Shown piece after piece: positions 1-8,725 of a DNA stretch of 64,000 nucleotides. Under the pieces are notes generated by a model. That model worked only from the letters and a program-made list of their open reading frames with translations. It ran no database searches and had not been told where the DNA came from. The position numbers and the translations under genes were made by a program. Every line of letters starts with the position of its first letter. Position 1 is the first letter of the stretch. This stretch comes from Lutimaribacter salitolerans (GTDB lineage Bacteria; Pseudomonadota; Alphaproteobacteria; Rhodobacterales; Rhodobacteraceae): positions 9,393 through 73,392 of the forward strand of contig NZ_JBHUDD010000036.1 of assembly GCF_042677865.1 (NCBI RefSeq), given 5' to 3'.

Positions 1-715
1 TCAGGTACACGCCCCCCGTCGCCATATGCGTCAGAACCATGTCGCGCAGATAACCCGCCAGCGCCTGCGCCAGCACTTCGCGCACCTCGGCACGGTCCAG
101 CGCCTCGGCCCCGGTCGCCTGCACATCGCACAGCACGCGCGCCAGCCACGGCAGCGCACGCCCCGAGATCACGTCCTCGGCCACCACCTCGCCACCCTTC
201 GCCTGTGCCAGCGCGCGCAACCCGTCGCTGACCTGCGGCAGGGTCACGTTGCCCGCCTCGGCCACCGGCACGAAAGTGCCACCGGGCAGATCATGCACCG
301 CACAGGCGTTCAGCCCGGTGCCGATATTGACCACCAGCCGTACGCCCGCTGCCTGCACCGGCCCGGCCAAGGGGCGCAGGCCATCCTGCGGCACATGGGC
401 CAGCCCATGCCCCTGCCCCACCATGTCATTGAACAGCCGCACCGGCACATCACCCAGGACGCCACGGATCTGGCCCGGGTCCAGCACCAGCCCCCGGTTG
501 GTCAGCGGCAGCACCTCGCCACGCAGCGCCCCGGCCCCGGCGATGGATACCGCGCGCACATGCACCCCCGGCACCGTTGCCAAAAACGCGCGCAGAACCG
601 CGCCGAAATCATCGCCACCTTCCGGGGCCAGCCACAGGGTGCCGGGCACGATCACGCCCTTGTCGGCCAGCGCCAGCCGCGACGCAGTGCCGCCGATATC
701 GCCGATCAGATCCAT
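1..715 (-). CDS. glk: Glucokinase, partial (C-terminus beyond the window)
   Basis: Phosphorylates glucose with ATP in the cytoplasm at the start of sugar catabolism. The frame starts at ATG 715-713 and is still open at base 2, giving 238 residues of a family that usually has about 320. Seen in the translation: an N-terminal phosphate-binding motif DIGGTASRLAL (residues 6-16), a TNRG stretch, LFNDMVGQGHGLA (the N-D pair that contacts sugar), NIGTGLNA (adenosine/phosphate loop) and ISGRALPWLA, in the order found in bacterial Glk proteins (ROK-unrelated, PF02685). It lies 81 bases downstream of the methyltransferase gene on the same strand and may be co-transcribed. The ribosome binding site is weak, so the start is less certain than the family. 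Confidence 0.75.
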   Translation of the reverse strand, partial: MDLIGDIGGTASRLALADKGVIVPGTLWLAPEGGDDFGAVLRAFLATVPGVHVRAVSIAGAGALRGEVLPLTNRGLVLDPGQIRGVLGDVPVRLFNDMVGQGHGLAHVPQDGLRPLAGPVQAAGVRLVVNIGTGLNACAVHDLPGGTFVPVAEAGNVTLPQVSDGLRALAQAKGGEVVAEDVISGRALPWLARVLCDVQATGAEALDRAEVREVLAQALAGYLRDMVLTHMATGGVYL

Positions 716-796
716 GCCAGACCCGCATTACCAACGCGCACCAAAGCAAGACGGCCCAAGGCACAGCCCGGGCCGCAAGCGCAGGTCAGCACCGGA

Positions 797-1867
797 TCAC
801 CCCCGGCGACGGCGGCCACCACCACGGCCACCCCGGCCACCGGCATCGCCCGGCGCCTTGTTGAACCTGATCCACTCGCCCCCCGAAGGGTCGTTGTTGG
901 TCAGGAAATTGGCGGCGCGGATCGCCTCCATCTCCTTGCCCGGGCGCGGCTTCATGCTGCCCAGACCGAACAGGGTCACGAATGTCTCGTCATCCATCCC
1001 CTCGGGCAGCGCGATGCCCGCCGCCTCGACCTCGGCGCGCTTGGCGGCAATCGCCGCCTGCGTCACCGGCAGGGCCACCGGGTTCATGATCGCACTGGTC
1101 ATCCCAGCCGTCATCGCCATCGGCAGAAAGGCATTGTTGATCCCGTGCCGGTTGGGCAGACCGAAACTGATGTTGGACGCGCCGCAGGTGGTGTTCACCC
1201 CCAGCTCCTCGCGCAGGCGGCGCACCAGCGTGAACACCTGCAATCCGGCGGTGCCCATGGCACCGATCGGCATCACCAGCGGATCGACCACGATATCATG
1301 CGCCGGAATCCCGAAATCCGCCGCACGTTCCACGATCTTCTTGGCCACGGCAAAGCGCACATCGGGGTCTTCGGAAATCCCGGTATCGTCGTTGGAAATC
1401 GCCACCACCGGCACGTTGTATTTCTTGACCAGCGGCAGCACCTGCTCCAGCCGCTCTTCCTCGCCGGTCACCGAGTTCAGCAGGGGCCGCCCTTCGCACA
1501 TCTCAAGCCCCGCCTGCAACGCGCCGGGCACCGAGCTGTCGATGCACAGCGGCACATCGACAATCGCCTGCACCCGCGCGATCAGCTCGCGCATCAGCGG
1601 CGGCTCGACAAAGTTGTTGTCGGCGTAACGCGGGTCCTCGGCCATCCTGTTGGAAAACACCGCGCCCGAGTTGATGTCCAGCACCGTCGCCCCGGCGGCC
1701 ACCTGCGCGATCGCATCCGCCTCGACCGTGGAAAAATCGTCCTGCTCCAGCTCGGCGGCCAGCTTCTTGCGGCCGGTGGGGTTGATGCGTTCACCGATCA
1801 CGCAGAACGGCTGGTCAAAGCCGATGATGGCGGTCTTGGTCTTGGACTCGACGATGGTGCGGGTCAT
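797..1867 (-). CDS. Methyltetrahydrofolate:corrinoid methyltransferase (pterin-binding TIM barrel)
   Basis: 356 residues. Family members move a methyl group between tetrahydrofolate and the cobalt of a corrinoid protein. Seen: VIGERINPTGRK near residues 23-34, DINSG (about 64), CIDSS, NSVTGEEER, ISNDD and GASNISFGLPNR, the series of pterin- and corrinoid-facing loops of this DHPS-like family. The C-terminus is unusual: after a short linker it ends in a glycine-arginine run (RGGRGG, then GGRRRRG) with a strongly basic charge. Only 9 bases separate it from the MTHFR-like gene upstream, so the two are one operon. No corrinoid protein is encoded in the window. A dihydropteroate synthase role is unlikely, because the corrinoid-type ISNDD and GASNISFG loops are present. 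Confidence 0.85.
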   Translation of the reverse strand: MTRTIVESKTKTAIIGFDQPFCVIGERINPTGRKKLAAELEQDDFSTVEADAIAQVAAGATVLDINSGAVFSNRMAEDPRYADNNFVEPPLMRELIARVQAIVDVPLCIDSSVPGALQAGLEMCEGRPLLNSVTGEEERLEQVLPLVKKYNVPVVAISNDDTGISEDPDVRFAVAKKIVERAADFGIPAHDIVVDPLVMPIGAMGTAGLQVFTLVRRLREELGVNTTCGASNISFGLPNRHGINNAFLPMAMTAGMTSAIMNPVALPVTQAAIAAKRAEVEAAGIALPEGMDDETFVTLFGLGSMKPRPGKEMEAIRAANFLTNNDPSGGEWIRFNKAPGDAGGRGGRGGGRRRRG

Positions 1868-1876
1868 TTTCTGTGG

Positions 1877-2803
1877 TTATCCTGTGGTTTGATTGGCGGG
1901 CACGCCTGCCGTACCGCCATTGTCGATGGCCCATTGGGCGTTGGTCTTGATCCCGCCCAGCGGAAAGAAATGCACGGCTTCGATGTTGAAATCCGGGTTG
2001 GCCGCCTTGTGCGCGGCCAGCGCGGCGATCACGTCGGTCGGCTCATACGGCAGCAGCAGTTTCGAGACATCCATCGCCCGCTTTTGCAACACTTTGAGCG
2101 AAGGTCCAACCCCGCAGGCAATCGCGAACTTGATCAGCGTCTGCAACTTGGCCGGCCCGGCGATGCCGATATGCACCGGCAGGTCAATCCCCGCCGCCCT
2201 GATCGCATCGGCCCAGGCGATAATCGGCCCGGCCTCGAAGGCAAACTGCGTGGCCAGAGCCATTTGCGCATCCGTGCGTTCGGAAAACCCCTGTTTCCAG
2301 CGCAGCGCCTCCATCACCAGCGCGTCACCGCCATCCGTGTCGATATCGCGGTTGCCCTCGGGGTGGCCCGCCACGTGCAGCCGCTCGAAATCGCCGAACA
2401 GCCCGGTGTCCAGCAGCTGCATCGAACTGTGGAACGCGCCCACCGGCTGCGCCACGCCGCCCGCCAGCAGCAGCGCCTGCCGCACATCGGCCTCGCCGCG
2501 ATACATGGCGATCCAGTTGGCCAGCGTCGCGCGGTCCTTGATGATGCGCGCCGGGAAATGCGGCATCACGTTGAACCCATCGCGCGCCAGACGCCGCGCG
2601 GTCGCCACCATGTCCTCGATCGGGGTGCCGTCGATATGGGCGATGTAGACGCGCGTGCCCTGGGGCAGCAGATCGCGGAAATCCTCGACCTTTTCGGCGG
2701 TGCGCGGCATCACCTCGATCGAATAGCCTTGCAGGAACGCCTCGACCTGCCTGTTGGCAGGCTTCACGGCGTCGTCACGTCTCTTGAAATTCAGCAGCGC
2801 CAT
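1877..2803 (-). CDS. Methylenetetrahydrofolate reductase-like protein
   Basis: MTHFR-superfamily TIM barrel expected to interconvert methylene- and methyl-THF, which would supply the adjacent methyltransferase. I start it at ATG 2803, which has GGAG six bases upstream; an upstream in-frame ATG at 2839 lacks this. That gives 308 residues beginning MALLNFKRRDD. Seen: IEVMPRTAEK (substrate/FAD-facing strand 1), THF-reductase-like VMPHFPARII, LLAGGVAQPVG, VAGHPEGN (the H-P-E of MTHFRs) and GIAGPAKLQTL. Sequence is divergent from classical MetF, and this form is typically found beside corrinoid methyltransferases. It sits 9 bases before the methyltransferase gene and 26 bases after the small protein gene. 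Confidence 0.75.
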   Translation of the reverse strand: MALLNFKRRDDAVKPANRQVEAFLQGYSIEVMPRTAEKVEDFRDLLPQGTRVYIAHIDGTPIEDMVATARRLARDGFNVMPHFPARIIKDRATLANWIAMYRGEADVRQALLLAGGVAQPVGAFHSSMQLLDTGLFGDFERLHVAGHPEGNRDIDTDGGDALVMEALRWKQGFSERTDAQMALATQFAFEAGPIIAWADAIRAAGIDLPVHIGIAGPAKLQTLIKFAIACGVGPSLKVLQKRAMDVSKLLLPYEPTDVIAALAAHKAANPDFNIEAVHFFPLGGIKTNAQWAIDNGGTAGVPANQTTG

Positions 2804-2829
2804 CGCAGTCTCCAACAGCCCCATCGGGG

Positions 2830-3126
2830 TCAAGCCCATCCATCATTGGCGATCAGCGCCTTGATCCGGTCCTGATCGTATTCCGCCTCCAGCCTTGCGG
2901 CCTCGGCCTGGGCGACCTCCATCGGGTCGCCTTCGACGGTATAGGGGGCAGCCTTGCGCCATTCGGCCAGGTAATCATCGGTCTCTGCCGCGCCCGATTT
3001 CATCGCGGCGCGGTCGATGGCCTGTTCGAACCGTTCGGCAAGCTGCCGCTTCGACCCGCGACGGCCCTTGCCGACGATGACCTGCGCCGGGATATCCCGC
3101 CAGTAGACGATCGTGACTTCAGGCAT
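2830..3126 (-). CDS. Virulence-factor-family small protein (PF13769-like)
   Basis: 98 residues starting MPEVTIVYWRDIPAQVIVGKGR. ATG 3126 was chosen because GAGGGG lies about ten bases upstream and because upstream in-frame codons read as non-family sequence. The protein is acidic, mostly helical and has no signal or membrane segment. The family is named for virulence-associated homologues, but its biochemical role is unknown to me. First gene of a three-gene run (this, MTHFR-like, methyl-THF:corrinoid methyltransferase), which points to one-carbon metabolism rather than virulence. It is divergent from ppx with a 244-base intergenic region that must hold both promoters; I see no clear riboswitch fold there. 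Confidence 0.7.
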   Translation of the reverse strand: MPEVTIVYWRDIPAQVIVGKGRRGSKRQLAERFEQAIDRAAMKSGAAETDDYLAEWRKAAPYTVEGDPMEVAQAEAARLEAEYDQDRIKALIANDGWA

Positions 3127-3370
3127 GACGTTGAGTCCCCTCATAATCCGTGGTTCCGGTTGTAGGGCAGCGCGGGGCCCGCATAGGTGCGTTTTTCGAC
3201 ATTCCCGGCCCCGCCTGCGACCATTTGGGTTTAGCCGCATCCGCCCGCACAGGCCACAGCCCCGCCCCATCATTATCGCCAACATCTTTATGAGCCGCGC
3301 AAACCACGCGCTTGCGCCGGGGGGGCCAAGCGACTAGTTTGGGGATAACTCGAAATGGAGGGCGTGAGTA

Positions 3371-4483
3371 ATGACGCCCAAGCGTCCCAAAGGTGCGGGC
3401 GCGTTCCCGAAACCGGTGGCAACCCCCGCGCCGCAAATGCCCGACCCGGCCGAGCTTTATGCCGCGCTGGATCTGGGCACCAATAGCTGTCGCATGCTGA
3501 TTGCCCAACCCAAGGGCAGTCAGTTTCATGTCGTGGACAGCTTTTCCAAGTCGGTGCAACTGGGCGCCGGTCTGGAACAGACGGGCCGACTGGGCCGGGC
3601 GTCGATGCGGCGCACGGTGCAGGCGCTGCGCATCTGTCAGCAAAAGCTGAAACGCCACAAGGTCCGCCACATGCGCCTTGTCGCCACCGAGGCCTGCCGC
3701 CGCGCCAAGAACGCGGGCGAATTCATCCGCGAGGTGCAGCGCGAAACCGGCCTGAAACTGGAAATCATCCAGCCCGAGGAAGAGGCGCGGCTGGCCGTCA
3801 TCTCCTGCGCGCCACTGGTCAGCACCCGCACCGAACAGTTGCTGGTGGTGGACATCGGCGGCGGCTCGACCGAACTGGTGTGGATCGACCTGTCGTCCGT
3901 GCCCTATCGCGAACGCCCGCGCGCGATCATGCGGCTGCACGCGGGGTTCCACCCCACCGACAGCCCGTTTCCCGCCGCCAAGGTGGTCGACTGGATCAGC
4001 GTGCCGCTGGGCGTCGCCACCCTTCGCGACCAGTTCAACGATGTCGAGGACGACGCCGCGCGCTTTGCCCTGATGAGCTGGTTCTTCGAGGAAAACCTCG
4101 CCGAATTCGCCCCCTACAAGGACGAGCAAAAGCGCGAGGGCTTTCAGATCGTCGGCACATCAGGCACGGTCACCACCGTGGCCGCCAGCCATCTGGGCCT
4201 CAAACGCTATGACCGGACCAAGGTGGACGGGCTGCGCATGACCTCCGACCAGATCGACCTGGTGATCCGCGACTACCTCTCGCTTGGCCCCGAGGGCCGG
4301 CGCACCGACCCGCGCATCGGACAGGACCGGCACGCGCTGATCATGTCAGGGGCCGCGATCCTTCAGGCGCTCTTGCGCTGCTGGCCCACCGACCGGCTGT
4401 CAGTGGCCGACCGTGGCCTGCGCGAGGGGCTGCTTTACGCACAGATGAGCGCTGATGGCGTTCTCGAAGACGGGCCTTTCTGA
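3371..4483 (+). CDS. ppx: Ppx/GppA family exopolyphosphatase/pppGpp phosphatase
   Basis: Acts on inorganic polyphosphate or pppGpp in the cytoplasm. 370 residues, the short two-domain ASKHA form (no C-terminal HD domain). Seen: a proline-rich N-terminal 27-residue extension, phosphate-1 motif DLGTNSCRML (34-43), VATEACRRAKNA (about 104-115) and phosphate-2 motif DIGGGSTE (161-168), then GTSGTVTT in the second domain. GGAGGG lies about ten bases before the ATG. It is followed after 8 bases by rlmE, so the two are probably co-transcribed. Whether the preferred substrate is polyP or pppGpp cannot be told from the sequence. Confidence 0.9.
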   Translation: MTPKRPKGAGAFPKPVATPAPQMPDPAELYAALDLGTNSCRMLIAQPKGSQFHVVDSFSKSVQLGAGLEQTGRLGRASMRRTVQALRICQQKLKRHKVRHMRLVATEACRRAKNAGEFIREVQRETGLKLEIIQPEEEARLAVISCAPLVSTRTEQLLVVDIGGGSTELVWIDLSSVPYRERPRAIMRLHAGFHPTDSPFPAAKVVDWISVPLGVATLRDQFNDVEDDAARFALMSWFFEENLAEFAPYKDEQKREGFQIVGTSGTVTTVAASHLGLKRYDRTKVDGLRMTSDQIDLVIRDYLSLGPEGRRTDPRIGQDRHALIMSGAAILQALLRCWPTDRLSVADRGLREGLLYAQMSADGVLEDGPF

Positions 4484-4491
4484 AAGGCGGA

Positions 4492-5262
4492 ATGGAACCA
4501 ATGGCTAAGACACCGACCGGCAAGGGCCCCACGGGCAAGACCCCAGCAGGCAAGACCCCCACGGGCAAGAACACATCCGGGCGCGGGCAGCGTGACCTCA
4601 AGGTGCAGGTGAAAACCGCACGCGGGCGCAAGCTGTCCTCGACCCGCTGGCTGCAACGCCAGCTCAACGACCCCTACGTCGCCCGCGCCCGCAAGGAAGG
4701 CTATCGCGGCCGCGCCGCCTTCAAGATCATGGAGCTGGACGACCGTTACCGCTTTCTGGTGCCCGGCGCCCGCGTGGTCGATCTGGGCTGCGCGCCCGGC
4801 GGCTGGATTCAGGTCGCGATCCCGCGCATCAACGCGCTGGGGGAAAAATCCGGCAAGGCGCAGGGCCGCATCCTGGGCATCGACCTGCAAGAGATCGAAG
4901 GCATCCCCGGCGCCGAGATCTATCAGCTTGATTTCATGGATGACGGGGCCGACGCGCAGGTCAAGGAATGGCTGGGCGGCAAGGCCGACGTGGTGATGTC
5001 GGACATGGCCGCCTCAAGCTCGGGGCACAAGCAGACCGACCACCTGCGCATCATCTCGCTGTGCGAGGCGGCGGCCTATTTCGCCTTCGACGTGCTGGAA
5101 CCGGGCGGCACATTCGTCGCCAAGGTTCTGGCCGGCGGGGCCGAGGGCGATCTGCAAAAGCTGCTGAAACAGAAGTTCACCAAGGTCGTGAACGTCAAAC
5201 CCCCCGCCAGCCGCGCTGACAGTTCCGAGAAATTCGTGGTCGCAACCGGCTTTCGCGGCTGA
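4492..5262 (+). CDS. rlmE: 23S rRNA (uridine-2'-O)-methyltransferase RlmE (FtsJ/RrmJ)
   Basis: Methylates the 2'-OH of U2552 (E. coli numbering) in the peptidyl transferase A-loop, using SAM. 256 residues. Seen: SAM-binding DLGCAPGGW (97-105) and the full K-D-K-E tetrad: K78 in AAFKIMELDDRY, D161 after VVMS, K201 in FVAKVLAGG and E236 in SSEKFVV, with spacing matching the E. coli enzyme. The first 30 residues are an unusual low-complexity tail with four near-repeats of TGK(T/G)P, absent from E. coli RlmE. A second in-frame ATG at 4501 is also possible; the SD-like AAGGCGG lies 4 bases before 4492. Confidence 0.95.
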   Translation: MEPMAKTPTGKGPTGKTPAGKTPTGKNTSGRGQRDLKVQVKTARGRKLSSTRWLQRQLNDPYVARARKEGYRGRAAFKIMELDDRYRFLVPGARVVDLGCAPGGWIQVAIPRINALGEKSGKAQGRILGIDLQEIEGIPGAEIYQLDFMDDGADAQVKEWLGGKADVVMSDMAASSSGHKQTDHLRIISLCEAAAYFAFDVLEPGGTFVAKVLAGGAEGDLQKLLKQKFTKVVNVKPPASRADSSEKFVVATGFRG

Positions 5263-5399
5263 CCCGCACAGCCACAACACCAAGGCGCGGGCACAGCAAC
5301 GCGCCCGGCACGTCCGGTGTGGCCCCCGGGGATTGCACATTCCCCATCACCGCGCCAAAGTCGTCGCGCTGCATCGCACAACACCCGAAAGGCCCGTCC

Positions 5400-6647
5400 A
5401 TGTTCACCCCCGATCTGCTGACTTCCATCCGTGACCGTTTCGCCCATGTCGATGCCTGCCCCATCACCGGCCCGCGCTTGTTCTTTGAAAACGCAGGCGG
5501 CGCGCTGACCCTGAAATCGGTGGTCGATACCACGGCGAATTTCGCCGCCATCCCCGACAATCAGGGCCGCAACAACGCCGCCAGCGCCCATCTGATGCAG
5601 GTGATCGCCAAGGCCCGTGCCGATACCGCGCTGCTGCTGAACGCCCCCGGCGGGCAGGTCGTGCTGGGCGAAAGCGGCACCGAGATGCTGTATCGGATGA
5701 TCCGCACCGCCTGTATGGGCACCGGCCCCGGCCCGGTCATCGGCACCACGCTGGAACACCCCGCCTCGCGCAGCGCGGCGCGGCTGTGGGCCGAACGCGC
5801 CGGGCGCGACTATATCGCCGTGCCCCATGACGACGCCACCGGCACCGTCACCGCCGATCACTACCGCCCGCATCTGCGCCCCGATCTGGCCGTCGCCACG
5901 ATCATCCACACCAGCCCGGTCACCGGCATGGGCGTGGACATCGACGCCATCGCCGCCGAGATCCGCGCCGTTGCGCCCGACTGCCTGATCATCGTCGATG
6001 GCATCCAGCATGCCGCGCACGGCGGGATCGACCTGTCGGCGGCGGGCATCGACGGCTACGCGGTCTCGCCCTACAAGATGTTCTCGCGCCACGGCTATGG
6101 CGTGGCCTGGATCTCGGACCGGCTGGGCGCCCTGCCCCACGAGGCGCTGATCGGCGGCCCGGCGGAAAACTGGGAGCTTGGCACCCGCGACACCGGCGCC
6201 TATGCCACCCTGTCAGATGTGGTGCAGTATCTTGACTGGCTGGGCACGCAGGTCAGCGACGCCGAGGCCCCGCGCGCGCGGCTGACCGCAGCGGCAAAGG
6301 CCATCCACGACCACGAAACCGCGCTCTGCGATGCGATGATCCACGGCACCGGCAACCACGCCGGTCTGGCTAGCCTGCCCGGGCTGCACATCCTTGGCGG
6401 TCCCGACAATCCGGCCCGCGAAGGTCTGGTAGGATTCTGGATCGACGACATGCCCTCGGCCGATATCGTGTCCGGGCTGGAGGATCGCGGCGTGCGCGTG
6501 CACATCCGCAAGGCCGATCACTACTCGGGCAACATACTTGACCCGCTGGGCCGCCCCGATTGCGTGCGCGTGTCGCTGGCCCATTACAACAGCATGGACG
6601 AGGTCACCCGGATGCTGGATGCCATGGCCGAGATTACCCGCGACTGA
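5400..6647 (+). CDS. Class V aminotransferase (cysteine desulfurase-like, PLP-dependent)
   Basis: 415 residues from ATG 5400; upstream in-frame sequence from 5319 looks non-coding. Fold-type I PLP enzyme of the NifS/CsdA superfamily. Seen: FENAGGALT (30-37, the usual N-terminal substrate loop), GTTLEHPASR (PLP-phosphate and ring-stacking His region), D200 in IIVDGIQHAAHG (pyridine-N aspartate) and the Schiff-base lysine K226 in AVSPYKMFSRHG. There is no obvious catalytic cysteine loop of true cysteine desulfurases near the C-terminus, so isopenicillin-N-epimerase-like or kynureninase-like activity is equally possible. Stands alone, 137 bases after rlmE, with a terminator-like hairpin downstream. 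Confidence 0.8.
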   Translation: MFTPDLLTSIRDRFAHVDACPITGPRLFFENAGGALTLKSVVDTTANFAAIPDNQGRNNAASAHLMQVIAKARADTALLLNAPGGQVVLGESGTEMLYRMIRTACMGTGPGPVIGTTLEHPASRSAARLWAERAGRDYIAVPHDDATGTVTADHYRPHLRPDLAVATIIHTSPVTGMGVDIDAIAAEIRAVAPDCLIIVDGIQHAAHGGIDLSAAGIDGYAVSPYKMFSRHGYGVAWISDRLGALPHEALIGGPAENWELGTRDTGAYATLSDVVQYLDWLGTQVSDAEAPRARLTAAAKAIHDHETALCDAMIHGTGNHAGLASLPGLHILGGPDNPAREGLVGFWIDDMPSADIVSGLEDRGVRVHIRKADHYSGNILDPLGRPDCVRVSLAHYNSMDEVTRMLDAMAEITRD

Positions 6648-6664
6648 AGCCACCAAGAACGCCA

Positions 6665-6688
6665 AAGGCCGGGTATCCCCCCGGCCTT
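6665..6688. terminator. Bidirectional hairpin between convergent genes
   Basis: Perfect 9-bp inverted repeat: AAGGCCGGG at 6665-6673 and CCCGGCCTT at 6680-6688, with a six-base loop. It lies between the stop of the class V aminotransferase gene and the 3' end of the minus-strand ABC operon. There is no long T tract on the plus side; on the minus strand the stem is followed by TTTGGCG. It probably serves both transcripts. Confidence 0.55.
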
Positions 6689-6767
6689 GCCGCCTGAAAT
6701 CACACGCACCCGGATAGGCATGGCGTGTGCATAGCCGGTGCATGGCAATCACATCGCCAAAACCGCC

Positions 6768-7733
6768 CTATTCGGCCAGATGACAGGCTACGCGCGTCTG
6801 GCCGATCCTGCGCATCTCGGGCCGCTCGGTGCTGCACCGCGCCACGGCGATCGGACAGCGCGGATGATAGGCGCACCCGCTTGGCGGGTTGATCGCATCC
6901 GGGATCTCGCCCTTGGGCGGCTCAACCTCGCGGCCAAACCCGTCCATACGCGGCGCGGCGGCGAACAGCATCTTGGTATAGGGATGCTTGGGGTCAGAAA
7001 ACAGCACGTCGCGGGGGGCTTCCTCGACCAGCCGGCCAAGATACAAAACCCCAATGATATCAGCCATATGCTGCACGACTGTCAGGTCATGGCTGATGAA
7101 TAGATAAGTCAGGCCGAATTCTTCGCGCAGGTCCGTCATCAGGTTCAGAACCTGCGCCTGCACCGACACATCCAGCGCCGAGGTCGGTTCGTCGCAGACG
7201 ATGATCTTGGGCTCGGACGCCAGCGCGCGGGCAATACATATCCGCTGCCGCTGCCCGCCCGAGAATTCATGCGGGTATTTCCCGGCATCCTTGCCCGATA
7301 ACCCCACCTGCTCCAACAGTTTTTCCGCCAAGCCAGTTGTATCGCCACCCTTCACCGCCACGGGTTCGGCGATGATATCCCGCACCCGCCAGCGCGGGTT
7401 CAGCGAGGCATAGGGGTCCTGAAAGATCATCTGGATCTCGGCGCGCACGGCCTCGACCTTGGCGGCGTCCTTTTCCGTTGCCAGATCAACGCCTTGTACC
7501 TCGACGCTGCCACTGCTGGGCGGCACCAGACCAACCATGATCTTGCCAATCGTGGACTTGCCCGAGCCGCTTTCCCCGACCAGCGCATAGACGCTTTTCT
7601 CGGGGATCTCGAAGCTGACATCCGACACGGCGGTCAGCAGCGCCTTGGGCGATCGTTCGATCACCCGGTTCAGCCAGGGTTTGGACACGTCGAACACCCG
7701 TGTCAGGTGCGCGACCTTGATCAATGCGCTCAT
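6768..7733 (-). CDS. Oligopeptide/dipeptide-type ABC importer ATPase (DppF/OppF-like)
   Basis: One of two cytoplasmic ATPases that power the importer encoded upstream. 321 residues. Seen: Walker A GESGSGKST (53-61), Q-loop MIFQDPYASLNP, signature FSGGQ (157-161), Walker B IIVCDE (177-182), H-loop in FISHDLTVV, and the C-terminal oligopeptide-transporter extension with CAYHPRCP, whose cysteines resemble the Fe-S cluster ligands reported for DppD/DppF-type ATPases. Last gene of a five-gene minus-strand operon; its start overlaps the preceding ATPase gene by four bases (ATGA). Confidence 0.92.
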   Translation of the reverse strand: MSALIKVAHLTRVFDVSKPWLNRVIERSPKALLTAVSDVSFEIPEKSVYALVGESGSGKSTIGKIMVGLVPPSSGSVEVQGVDLATEKDAAKVEAVRAEIQMIFQDPYASLNPRWRVRDIIAEPVAVKGGDTTGLAEKLLEQVGLSGKDAGKYPHEFSGGQRQRICIARALASEPKIIVCDEPTSALDVSVQAQVLNLMTDLREEFGLTYLFISHDLTVVQHMADIIGVLYLGRLVEEAPRDVLFSDPKHPYTKMLFAAAPRMDGFGREVEPPKGEIPDAINPPSGCAYHPRCPIAVARCSTERPEMRRIGQTRVACHLAE

Positions 7734-8725
7734 GCCTCGGCCTCTTTTTTCTGTGTTGCGCCAAGCGGATACCAGCAGGCTGCGCGACCGTCGCAGGTGT
7801 CCAGCGTGGGCCCGGGATCAGCGCGGCATGGCCCCTGCGCATAGTCACAGCGCGGGTGAAAGGCACAGCCCGTGGGCAGGTTGCCCAGCCGCGGCATCGA
7901 CCCGGGGATCTGTTTCAGCCGCGACCGCCCCTGGCTGGCCAGCGGGGTCGAGGCCATCAGTCCGGCGGTATACGGATGCCGCGCGGCGGTCAGCACCTCG
8001 CGCACCGGGCCCAGTTCGGCCAGACGCCCGGCATACATCACCGCCACGCGGTCCGCCGCCTCGGCGATCACGCCCATGTCATGGGTCACCAGCATCACCG
8101 CCACGCCGCGTTCGCGGCACAGCCGTTTCAGCAAGGATATGATCTGCGCCTGCACCGACACGTCCAGCGCGGTCGTCGGCTCGTCCGCGATCACCAGATC
8201 GGGTTCGGCACACAGCGCCAGCGCGATCACCACGCGCTGCCGCATTCCGCCTGAAAATTCATGGGGATAGCTGCCGATCCTGCTGCGCGCGGCGGGTATC
8301 CCCACCTCTTCCAGCGCGGCAATCGCGCGTTCGGTCGCCTCGGATTGCGACACGTCCAGATGCTCGGCAATCGTCTCGGACAGTTGCTCGCCTATGGTCA
8401 GCAGCGGGTTGAGCGAGGTCAGAGGATCCTGAAAGATCATGCCCATCTTCTTGCCCCGCAAACGGCGCAACGCATCGCCCTTGAGCGCATGGATGGGCTG
8501 GCCCGACAGAAGGATCTCGCCCGATGTGACGCGTGCGGGCGGGTCCAGCAGGCCAACGACCGCATTGCCGGTCATCGACTTGCCGGCACCGGATTCGCCG
8601 ACAACTCCAAGGATTTCACCAGCCTGGATGTCATAGCTGACGTTGTCCACAGGGCGCAGCAAGCCCTGGCGCGTGGGGATTTCCACGACCATGTTGCGCA
8701 CGGATAGAACGGGAGTATCGGTCAT
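7730..8725 (-). CDS. Oligopeptide/dipeptide-type ABC importer ATPase (DppD/OppD-like)
   Basis: Partner ATPase of the importer. 331 residues. Seen: Walker A GESGAGKS (43-50), MIFQDPLTSLNPLL Q-loop, FSGG signature (157-160), Walker B LVIADE (177-182), TTALDVSVQAQ D-loop, VTHDMG H-loop, and the C-terminal GCAFHPRCDYAQGPC segment with clustered cysteines. Overlaps the permease gene upstream and the second ATPase gene downstream by four bases each, implying translational coupling. Confidence 0.92.
   Translation of the reverse strand: MTDTPVLSVRNMVVEIPTRQGLLRPVDNVSYDIQAGEILGVVGESGAGKSMTGNAVVGLLDPPARVTSGEILLSGQPIHALKGDALRRLRGKKMGMIFQDPLTSLNPLLTIGEQLSETIAEHLDVSQSEATERAIAALEEVGIPAARSRIGSYPHEFSGGMRQRVVIALALCAEPDLVIADEPTTALDVSVQAQIISLLKRLCRERGVAVMLVTHDMGVIAEAADRVAVMYAGRLAELGPVREVLTAARHPYTAGLMASTPLASQGRSRLKQIPGSMPRLGNLPTGCAFHPRCDYAQGPCRADPGPTLDTCDGRAACWYPLGATQKKEAEA

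Noticed and set aside
26..2875. Long plus-strand open frame of 949 codons over the glucokinase and one-carbon genes
   Set aside because: It is the antisense shadow of three well-supported minus-strand genes, with histidine-, arginine- and glutamine-rich low-quality sequence typical of GC-rich antisense frames.
3127..3370. Cobalamin or SAM-type riboswitch before the one-carbon trio
   Set aside because: No recognisable conserved core or paired architecture could be traced by eye in the 244-base region.
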